From Chiridota heheva (taxonomy: Eukaryota; Echinodermata; Holothuroidea; Apodida; Chiridotidae): a stretch of DNA of 64,000 nt. Below, piece by piece: positions 11,801-23,800 of the stretch. Position 1 is the stretch's first letter; the number at the start of each line of letters is the position of its first letter. The stretch lies in NCBI GenBank assembly GCA_020152595.1, contig JAIGNY010002754.1, positions 840,001 to 904,000 of the forward strand. The letters are read 5' to 3'. Position numbers and translations under genes: made by a program. The notes beneath the pieces are model-generated. The model saw only the letters and a list, made by a program, of their open reading frames with translations. It was not told the origin of the DNA and made no database searches.

Positions 11801-14800
11801 TGAGAGTATGCTGGCTTCATTACTGAGCGTATGCACTGGCTTCATTACTGAGAGTACGCACTGGCTTCATTACTAAGCGTACACGCTGGCTTCAGTACTG
11901 AGAGTGCAATGGCTGCAGTACTGAGAATACGCTGGCTTCAGTACTGAGAGTAATATTAAAATAATTGTATTTTATAGTATAAAGTTTTACAATACTTTTT
12001 GAATTGTGGGGGAAATGCGTGTATTTCAGTAGGTACAGGTGCAATGACATTGTGGGTAACCCTCAATAATTTTCAAACTTAGCAAGGTATAAAACAAAAA
12101 TTCAAAAATTGCTAACTTGGCATTCTTGACCTAATAATAGAATAGGTTGATGCCGAGTCCCCAATCACGATATGATCATTCCAAACAAACAAACATAAAA
12201 AGGTTGGTTATTAATTCATATTCGGTAAGAAGCAGCGCTGTTAGGACAAATTTCTCAATTGATTTTTAATCCAGGTTCAAATCGTGCAAGAAAAAAGATA
12301 ATGGATTGACTGTGATGACATCAGCATTGTGGAATCTGTTGGTTCAATCCCATGATGCACTAGAATCCAACCTGTGGTTATCATCTTCATCTGATGATGA
12401 TGACAGCAGTCTTTCATCCGCAAATAATGACGGGATGCCATTAGATGATCGTGATATACTGATGCATGACATAGAAGATGTGGAGCCCTGTAATTCAGGT
12501 AATCGCAGATCATGAAGAGGATGTGTGTCCAGTTGAGAAAATATTAGCTAAATATCAAAGATTCCAATCAAATGGACCTCGTTGATTAGAATATGTATTT
12601 TAAGTCATTTTTCCTGAAAGTTTGTTATTACTTATGTCCTTACTTACTGTCCTTCCGATGGTATGAAAACTTATTGAAAGGGCAGTTCAAAAAACGTTTT
12701 ATGATTACCATAAAATACCAGTGTATAGCCCTCGATCAATATAATATCAGTATATAGCCCTCGATCAATTTAAAACCACTGTATAGCCCTCTATTAATAT
12801 AATACCAGTGTATAGCCCGTTATCAATATAATACCAGTGTATAACCCTGTATCAATATAATACCAGTGTATAGCCATTTATCAATATATGGCTATACTTA
12901 ATCTTTGCACAAAGTCCTTCCAAGAATATAATGTATATTTATATTTAGGCTCCGCCAAGGACTAATCTGATTCGCATCACTGAACAGCAGTTGTGTGGCT
13001 TGAGCCCAAGATGAATAACCTATTGTGTACAGTGTAACAGTAGCTGGCTGCTAACAAGCGAACTGTGACTAGACTATGAAGTATCTTGGGTGTTGATTGG
13101 TGTGGTAATACCCCTGATTTTGTTAAAATTGGGGGTGTCGAGTTGAAGGATCTAAGGGCCAAAAATTTTAATGTTTATCAACATAATACCAGAGTATAGC
13201 CCTCTATAAACATAATACCAGTATATAGCCCTATATCAATATAATACCAGTGTATAGCCCTCTATCAATATAATACCAGTGTATAGCCCTCTATCAGTAT
13301 AATACCAGTGTATAACCCTCTATAAATATAAATAGCTATCTATCTATATAATACCAGTGCATAACCCTCTATCAATATAATACCAGTGTATAGTCCCCTT
13401 TCAATATAATACCAGTGCATAGTCCCCTATCAATTGATAGAGGGCTATACACTGGTATTATATTGATCGTGGGCTATACATTGGTATTATATTTATAGAG
13501 GGTTATACACTGGTATTATACTGATAGAGGGCTGTACACTGGTACTATATTTATAGAGGGTTATACACTGGTATTATACTGATAGAGGGCTGTACACTGG
13601 TATTATATTGATAGAGGGTTATACACTGGTATTATATTGATAGAGGGCTATACACTGGTATTATATTGATAGAGGGCTATACACTGGTATTATATTGATC
13701 GTGGGCTATGCACTGGTATTATATTGATCGAGGGCTATGCACTGGTATTATATTGGTAGAGGGCTATACACTGGTATTATATTGATAGAGGGCTATGCAC
13801 TGGTATTATATTGAATATATCTTAGGAAAGCCTTTGACTGTAAATCACAGGATTTTTACAAGCTGAAAATGTACGGATGTTCGCAAAGTGCTTTAAATGG
13901 GTTCAATTCATATCTATCAAACAGGGAACAAAGTGTACAAATTAAGAATGCATTATCTAAACCCAGTCAAATCAAATTGGTGTGCCACAAGGCTCAATCT
14001 TAGGACCATTACTATTCACTATTTTTTTAAAGAACCTTCGCAGTGCAATAAAACGTTGTCAAATTGATATGTACGCTGATGATACAACATTGTCTGTAAG
14101 TGGTAGAAACATCAAAGAGATTGAGAATAAATTGACTACTGATATGATGGCAATAACAAAATATATTAATACAGATAAACTTGCACTTAATGTTAGCAAA
14201 ACCAAATGCATGTTACTGACAAGTAATCAGAGATGAAGGTTTTTAAATAGAGAAGATTGATTAACAAATTGAAATTACAACACGAAACTAGAATGTGTAG
14301 AGTGTCAGACGTTAGGTGTGATGATAGACACAAATTTACTTTTTCATGAGCATGTGTCTTCTGTATTAAAAACTTGCCTGAGAGAAGTAGGTTTACTTAA
14401 GAAAGCTAGAAGCTCATAGACACCACCACTTATCAATGCTTTACAATGCCTTTATATTGCCACACATACACTTGTGTATTACTGTGTGGGCTGATAAACA
14501 CAAAGGGGATACTGATAAGATATCTTAAATTCAAAGACGATGCGCAAGAATTGTTAGCGGTGCTGAACCCCGTCATCTCAGATAATAGATAAATTACATT
14601 GGGTACCTGAGCAGTTCTTTATTAACAACTACGTCATGATGTACAAGAACCTAAATGATATTTCGCCGGCATACCTAAAACGTAAATCGACGAAAATGGA
14701 AGATAGTCCATAACATTATACATGTCAAGCTTACCACAAATAACTTTGTGTTGCACCGAATATTACAAAAGTTCATTTACCTTAAGAGGTTATCAGAATA

Positions 14801-17800
14801 TGCTTTTGAAAGGTAAAACCAGCATTTCTCTGGAAGGAAGTTTTTGATAGATAAAATTGTCGGTTTCCTGCCAATTTTGCTTTATTTTGCCATTTATATT
14901 TTGAGTTTTTTCTTTGTTGATGTTTTATATCTAAAACTTTTACTCTCTTTAAAATATTTTTCTAACTATGATTTTTAATTCATTTTGTATTTATCTGTTT
15001 ACATGTTTTATACTTTTTACTTATAATTGCCTCAGTCTTATTCATGTTTTTATTTCTTATACCATTTTGTTAATTTTTGTTGTAACCCAGGGCCCCAAGG
15101 TAGACCAACTTAATGTTGATTGGGCCACCCTGGTAAAATATGTATAAATAAATAAAAACAGTCAGTCCGTCTGTCCGTCCGTCCGTTTGTCTGTCAATCA
15201 GTCAATCATTCATGTGTGGAAAGCAAGTATTATCTACAACCTTAAGAATATTTTCAATCAGTGAAAAGTTGAATTAATTTCCAATACAGATATTAGTAAA
15301 TAAAGTGAGGGTGTGACGTGACTCTCCTACAGTAGACTCTACACCAATCATTTCATACACATTTGTTGTAACTTCAAAATTTATTATTTCTGTAAAAGAA
15401 GAGGTATTGAATTAGTTTTTCTCACAGTTCTGTTTTGTCGTCTATCATGCCTGACCACCGAACTGAGCTAATATTACGCCTGACTACCGAACTGAGCTAA
15501 TATTATGCCTGACCACCGAACTGAGCTAATATTACGCCTGCCTACCGAACTGAGCTAAAATATCATGCCTGACACCGAACTGAGCTAAAATATCATGCCT
15601 GACCACCAAACTGAGCTAATATCACGCCTGACCAACTACCGAACTAAGTTAATATTTTTTGTATGCCTGACCGCCCGCCGAACTGAGCTAATATCATGCC
15701 TGACCGCCGAACTGAGCTAATAACATCCCCGACCACGGAACTGAGCTTATATCATGCCTGACCACTTAACTGAGCTAATATCATGCCTGACCGCCGAACT
15801 GAGTTAAGTTAAATCCTTACTCCCACCATGAAGGCCCCTCAGACCAGTCTTTATCCCTGGTTCCCTTGATGCAACACATGACTCTTCCTGTATAGGATGC
15901 CAGTCCATTGGAGGTTAACTCTCTATTATTGCTGGTACTCATTTTACAGCTGAGTGGACCGAGGCAATCAGAGTAAAATGTCTTGTACAATGTAGCACGG
16001 GAGTCGTAGCACTCGCTATGGGAGTCGTAGCACTCGCTATGGGAGTCGTAGCACTCGCTATGGGAGTCGTAGCACTCGCTATGGGAGTCGCAGCACTCGC
16101 TATGGGAGTCGCAGCACTCACTATGGGAGTCGCAGCACTCACTATGGGAGTCGCAGCACTCACTATGGGAGTCGCAGCACTTACTATGGGAGTCGCAGCA
16201 CTCACTATGGAAGTCGCAGCACGGAGTCACTATGGAGTCGCAGCACTCGCTATGGGAGTCGGACTATGGAGTCGCAGCACTTCACTATGGGAGTCGCAGC
16301 ACTCACTATGGGAGTCGCAGCACTCACTGGGAGTCGCAGGGAGTCACAGCACTCACTATGGAGTCGCAGCACTTACTATGGGAGTCGCAGCACTCACTAT
16401 GGGAGTCGCAGCACTCACTATGGAAGTCGCAGCACTCACTATGGGAGTCGCAGCACTCACTATGGGAGTCGCAGCACTTACTATGGGAGTCGCAGCACTC
16501 CCTATGGGGAGCACTCACAGTCATCACTCACTATGGAAGTCGCAGCACTCACTATGGGAGTCGCAGCACTCACTATGGGAGTCGCAGCACTCACTATGGG
16601 AGTCGCAGCACTCACTATGGGAGTCGCAGCACTCACTATGGGAGTCGCAGCACTCACTATGGGAGTCGCAGCACTCACTATGGGAGTCGCAGCACTCACT
16701 AGTCAGCACAGCCACTATGGGAGTCGCAGCACTCACTACTGGGAGTCGCAGCACTCACTATATCGCAGGAGTCGCAGCAGCACTCACTATGGGAGTCGCA
16801 GGGAGTCGCAGCACTCACTATGGGAGGCAGTCACTATGGAGTCGCAGCACTCACTATGGGAGTCGCAGCACTCACTATGGAGTCGCAGCATTCACTATGG
16901 GAGTTGCAGCACTCACTATGGGAGTCGCAGCACTCACTATGGGAGTCGCAGCACTCACTATGGGAGTCGCAGCACTCACCATGGGAGTCGCAGCACTCAC
17001 TATGGGAGTCGCAGCACTCACTATGGGAGTCGCAGCACTCACTATTATCGTTCAAAAAAGGAAAATGTTTGTGTTTCTCATTGCAGATTTTATCCACCTG
17101 TTCAAGGATGATGAACCAATTCTCAAATCAGGAAGTGTTCTGATCCAGCAGTTTACTCACCCTAATACCCATAGTCAGGAGTCGGCCAGCTTGACTACAG
17201 GTCTTCAGTTCTTCCTATACAAATGTGTGGCGACACCCATTGTAAAATGGAGATGGCTTGTCATAGGTAGGTTTATGAATTTCAAAGTCTTTGATGTGTG
17301 GAGCTTAAGGGATAAGTATATCAGTAATTGAGCTGGGGAAGGGAGCGGGGAACAGTGACTACCCTTGTGGATTGTTTTTGACCCCAAATGCATTTCTTAA
17401 AATTGTTTATCACACTGGGTTGTATCATGGCCCTTTACCCCCAAAACAGATGATACTACATGTACCCCTTCTCCTCTTCTTAAAATTGTGATTAATTCCA
17501 TGGTTTTAAGAGGGATGTAAACTGTAAAACTTTCATTGGATTCTCTAAAGAGTGCCCCTAATTGCTTTGGCTCTTGCCCCATTTCAATATTTTAGTTTTG
17601 AATTTGTATTTATTCTGTTTAGAGCAACTGATATATACATACCTTAGACCGTAATTAATTTTGACTGGCAACTCTGCATCCCGACATATATAATTTTAAT
17701 CACACAGTATTCTCTTACAATACATTTATTAACAACATGTATCTTTAATTCTGTTGTTTCATCTTGATTACAGGTGGCTATATCATCATGCTGATAGTCA

Positions 17801-20800
17801 CAGCAGCCCTTGTAGCCCACATCACCCCTGCAAGTAGACCTCCTGCCCTCTTCAGAGAAGACACAAACCTCCAACAGCTTCTAGACCTGGCATATAATTT
17901 CAGTGAACATGACATCTCTTGTAAAACTTGCTCAGGATTTTCAAAGCCGCCAATTTTCGTAAAGAAACCAACACACAAGGAACATTTTTCCACTGAGCGA
18001 CCGGCATCAAAACCACCATCAACCAAGAGGCCGACGGTTGTATCAACAGAAAGGCCCAATCAAAGTCTTCCAGTAAGTTTTTTTATGCAACCTGTTGTTT
18101 ATTTAGGAGTTTCAGTAGGCTCCTCATCACAGTATCTACCTGCCATGAACACCTCAAACTTCTTTCCGTTCCTGATCTCTACTCCATGCCTGATCCACTC
18201 CCCATCTCCACAAATAACCAAATGGCTGTTTCCGTTTTCTATACTTTCTTATTTGAAATCCCCTTGCCAACAAATTTGATGAATAGGGGATGTACTATCT
18301 TTACCATCCGTCCGTCCGTTCAACCATCCGTTCGTCCACATCCATTGCCCGTCCGGCCTCATGCATTGTTAAGCTACTGGGGAACGATAGATTTTAGCCC
18401 ATGAAAAGGAATTCAAACTATTGTTTATGAAAAGAAATTTACAGGAAGGAAATCTTGCTTTGAAAGAACTTAGTACAATTAAATTCCAGACTAAAATAGT
18501 AAAATATTTTTTCTGGGATGAAAAAATGTTGAATAATAGAGCTGAAGACTGAATGGAATTTACAATTAAGTATCTTGGGATTGAATAGGGAAACAACAAT
18601 ATTTTTCGCTTGAATAGAGCGGAAACATAATAAACTGCATAATTAATCTGCAATGAATTTTAATTCTGATTTAGTAGATAGATTAGCCCTATCTGGTTTA
18701 TAAGGGGAAAAAAAGTTTAGCATTTTTTTTTTGGCAGGTCCGATTTAAGTAATGGGGAGGGGGTGGGCTGTGCTGCATTGGAGTAAGTGAAGGTTAGAGT
18801 GAAGGTTATATTGAAGGTTGAAATGATTAGCTCTAACTGGTTAAGAATATATTTAGTAGATGAGTGGATGGCAAAAGGTGGGTTGATGTAGTAGGTGAAA
18901 TTGGGGTAGAAGGTGAATTAGCATGTGAGACATGGTGGCATGTGGCACAGGGTAGAATGTGGAAGACAGGGTGGCATGTGAGATATGAAATATAGGACAG
19001 GGTGGTGGCATGTGAGACAGGGTGGCATGTGAGACAGGGGGTGGCATGTGAGACAGGGTGGCATGTGGCATGTGAGACAGGGTGGCATGTGAGACAGGTT
19101 TACATGTGGAACAGGGTGGCATGTGAGACAGGGTAGCATGTGAGACAGGGTGGCATGTGAGACAGGGTGGCATTTGAGACAGGGGGTGGCATGTGAGACA
19201 GGGTGGCATGTGAGACAGGGTGGCATGTGAGACAGGGTGGCATGTGAGACAGGGTGGCATGTGAGACTGGGTGGCATGTGAGACAAGGTGGCATGTGAGA
19301 CAGGGTGGCATGTGAGGCAGGGTGGCATGTGAGACAGGGTGGCATGTGAGACAGGGTGGCATGTGAGACAGGGTGGCATGTGAGACAGGGTGGCATGTGA
19401 GACAGGGTGGCATGTGAGACAGGGTGGCATGTGAGACAGGTTTACATGTGGAACAGGGTACCAAGGAATGTGGGACAGGATGTCATGGCATGGAGGACAG
19501 GGTGGGATGGCATGTGGGGCATGGTGGCATGGTATGTAAAACAAAGTGGTGTCATGGCATTTATGACAGGTTGGGATAGCATGTGGGACGAGGTGGGATG
19601 GCATGGGGCAGGGTGGTATGACATGTGAGACATGGTGGCATGTGGGACGGGATGGCATGTAATGGAAGTCATCTGGATTTCAGATGGGATGGCATTTGAG
19701 ACAGGATGGGATAGCCTGTGGGATAGCATGGAAGAGCCTGTGGGACAGGGTGGGGTGTCAGGTGTAACAGGCTGGAAAGCATGCTATTAGCAGTATGGGA
19801 TTTTTTTGTTTGCGATGTCTGGTATTTTTAGTGGCCCCCATGAATGCAGGTCCCCCGCCCCCTCTAGGGTAGTCTTGGGCCCTAACTGCAAGCCCTGGCA
19901 TACCCAAGACTTCAATTTAAATCGTTACTAACTTAAGCATCTTTTCCAGGTAAATGTTAAATGTCAGAGGCATCGGAAGTACTGAATATAGATTGAGGAT
20001 CGTTTGGGCTTGTTTCTATTTCCTTTGTAGGTTCTCTGACAGCTGCACACATTATCCCTGAAGATAGTAGTATGTCTTTTAATCAGATACAGCTTACAAC
20101 GCGCAGCAAATGTACGTCCAAGCTTAAAAGTATTTATTCAACATTTTGGGAAAGTTCAGCATCTACCATAGTCATTTTCAACAGGTGGAAGAATGTTAAC
20201 ATTTGACAGGATTCTTCATTTTACCCACAGGTGTTCATTTTGCTCACAGGTGTTCATTTTGCTCAAAGGTGTTCATTTTACCCACAGGTGTTCATTTTAC
20301 CCACAGGTGTTATTAAACATTCTTATTACATAGATTAGATATTCAAGGTAAAATGTTATCAAATTTGTATCAGAAATTGATGGATATTAGACTAGGGCTA
20401 ACCTCACATTCCTTAACGGGTTTAGTCTAGTAATTTACCATTTTAGTCCAAAGTCGTAAATGACCGAAGTATGGTAAAGTTGTAGATGACTTAAGTATGG
20501 TAAAGTTGTAGATGACCTAAGTATGTCTTATTTGCGTAACAAGTGAGATGTGACATCAACGTTCTACAGTAGACTTTCTTCAGTCATTTTCAAACAAATC
20601 TAAATCAGTTTGAACCAGTTCGGTAATGACACACGTTATTTAAACAGCTTCATCTCTGATCCATTTCGTTCTCTCTCAACAAGATTGTCAAGATTGACTA
20701 CTAAATCCTGGGCAAAATATAAACTGAATATACCACACTTTTGGAGAGATTTGGGATAAGGATTTTATTGTTTCTGCACCAAAACTATGCAATAATATCT

Positions 20801-23800
20801 CATGTGGTTTTAAAACTGTACTAACTACTGATGCTTTAGAGAAAAACTGAAAACTGTACTCATAATGACAATGTGTAATGCTGGTTCAGGGGTGGTGGAG
20901 CATCTGAAATATTGAAGGGGAGGGGGGAATGCTAATGAGGTTACAGTATGTGACATGTGATAACAATATTGGGGGATATTGAGGGGATATTGAGGTCGAG
21001 TAATGCAATAGCACGTTCAGCTAAAATTATTGGGGTGGCTGAAGCCTCCCGGCTCCGCCACTCCTGTGGTTACTTCAACTGATATTTACCTGTTCAGTGC
21101 TTTGATCAGTTGATGGAAAAGCACTGTATATCAGTCTTAATTATTATTATCATTATTATTAACCTAATTGGAATATCACTCAAATTATATCAGCTTTACT
21201 AACATTACAGTCCATTTTTGCTTATCTTTAAAGTGGTCCTGCTATGGGGGTCGGTACTAATTTTAAATATGATATTTTGACTATTTGATTTGCAAAAATA
21301 CATTTGTTCTGTTCTACTCCCACCGTTTGTGAGAAAATGGTAAAGAAGAATGAGTTTTTGCCACCTTGACTAGAAAAAAAATCAGAATTGGTCTTCATAC
21401 GCGATGATTTTACTCCAGGGACTCCTTAAGTAAACGATGCATCGCTGACACATTTTTGTGTGTACGCCATTGAAGTTTCGTGACTAGTGTCAATTATTTA
21501 TTTTTCTTTTGTTTTAAAATGTGAATATTTTCCAAGTAGATATTAATGAAAATCTTGCAGCATTGTGTAGTTGGAGGATGCAGTAGTAAAAATTCTCAAA
21601 CTAAAAGTCGTTTATCAGTGGCAAAGGGCAAGAAAACGAGATGAATCTGGACGTGTTTTGTGCACTTGACATGAACAGTTTTTGGGGCTTACCGGGTACA
21701 GTGTCATATTCAGTTCACGCCAGATTGCTATACCCTGTTCTGTTCGATTTAAACAGTAGCTTGACTGCATCGCTCTCTCTCTCTCTGACAACACATTTTT
21801 ACTGTTTTGCGAGTAATACAAATTCAAATGAGAGAAACAGAGGAAGAAAAAAAAATAGAATAAGACTCTTGTGAGATTCGAACTGGTAAACTCTCGCTCA
21901 AAGACAATGCCGTAACCGGCTGGACCACTTAATCACCTGTAAGCTTATATAATTTATTTCATATGTAGTGTGGAATATGATTGAAGGAAGAACTAGACAT
22001 CAATGATGTTATAGTTCAACCCATGGCAGTGCAAAAAACAACTGACTGGTTTTATTTTCAAAGCAATTTTATTGTTGTCATATTTTATCTTTTCAAATGT
22101 AATTTAAAAAATTTCTTGAAGTCGACTCATTTTTAGCTTAAATCTGTTTACCTTTAAGTTGTTGATGATCATTTCCATGACTACCAGATTTGGCAAAATT
22201 TTGGTCAATTTTGAAGAATCAAGCATTTTGAAAGCATATTAAATGTTTGGAAACGTTACTTTACCACTGCTATCAAGTATTTTCTTGTTCTGTAATATTC
22301 TCTTCTCTGATAATATGACATCGTTAAAGAATTAATTGACATAGTTAAAGTGTAAACAAACAATAACATACACTAAATTTGGAAACGTGGGACAAATGCG
22401 TTTAATATAAAATTTGCTAAATTTGAGTTAAATGCAGTTTTGAAACTGAATAAGTTGTGTTCTTAGCAAATGGTTTAGCCATGTATAGAATTAGCATTTA
22501 TGGACATAATAAACAAAGGGAAAGTCTAATTAATGACCTAAATAATTAACATTGACAAAAAGTGAGACAATTTACTGATTGGGTCAAAGTGTGCAAAAAA
22601 TTATTTTAATGTGCTTTGAATAAATAATTAAGCCGACAGTTGTAAATTTCTAGCTAAAATGTGTGTATAGTTTAAATAGCAAGACAAACAAACACGTAAT
22701 TACAAAAATCATTAATAATTATATAAAATTGAATTGGAATTCCAAACATTTTGGGTTATTTACTTACTATGACATTGTTCAAACTAGATGCATTTAATTT
22801 GATTAAAACCAATTTGAATAAACTTGTAATATTCCCTTAAAATGTTGATATAATACAAACATTTAACTACTAATTAACTGTTAATGAATTAATTAATGAT
22901 GAATATTAATCAAAATGTTTAAAGTATGAGCATTAAATGTATAATGTTTTATAAAAAAAAAAAAAAATGTTTTTATTGAATCAAAAGTTAAGTTTCTCTC
23001 AGCAATATCATTACTAAACAAAGTATACACATAGATCAAGACATTTTATGATGGAACACATGCAATAAGAGGGTACTTGCAATGTTCGGTAGATCAACAA
23101 ATACAAACTCTAGCACTTACTTAAAAACATAAATAAACAACAGGCCATAGGCCAGGGTGGCTGCAAGTGATTGTGATGAAAGTTTAAAGTTACAAAAAAC
23201 ACAGTAGCAGCGTAGACATACCCGCACAATATGTTCAGTTCATCGATAAATGTTGAACGAGTCCTAAGAAAATATAGGCTCTAAATAGCTGCACAGTGAT
23301 TGTTGGAAAATAAAGTTTATTTAATCAAAAGTTTAATTTTCTTTCAGCATTGATAGTATTTAACAAATCATCCCCATAGATCAGAAAAGTCATGATGGTA
23401 CGTACAGCATACCCGCCATGCTCAGTTGATATCGAGATTTGATAACTCCTCCTCCCCCAAACCTCCCCCAAACCTCCCCCTCCCCTTCACAAAAAAAAAG
23501 GCCCTGGACCTTGGTGGAGCTTAAAACTGCATCAGAGATTGTGCTTTTTTTATTACAAAAATATCTTGATCTAGGCTAAGTAAAAGTAAATTTCCTTTCT
23601 GCAATATTCAAGAATTTGAATTCAAGATGTACACAATAACTGAACATAAATAGTTACTAAATCAGATTAGGCCTACACTACAGATTGCAGTTGGGAATGA
23701 CTGCTACAGCACTGCTAGTGCAGTACTACCTGACTACACACAGTGTATTCATTTGTGTACACTACACTACATCAGTTACGTTACAAAGGTACTGTACAGT

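Noticed and set aside
16018-17331. 437-codon + strand open frame, plus related frames on both strands over 15.8-17.1 kb
   Set aside because: It is the 21-bp minisatellite read as a seven-residue repeat, fused by chance to exon E. No start context, and the exon E acceptor lies inside it.
18853-19729. Cysteine- and proline-rich minus-strand frames (HMPPCLTC repeats)
   Set aside because: A 17-bp minisatellite; composition comes from the unit.
21641-21874. 77-codon + strand frame as a gene
   Set aside because: It overlaps the THAP remnant in a different frame and ends in low-complexity CT and GA runs.
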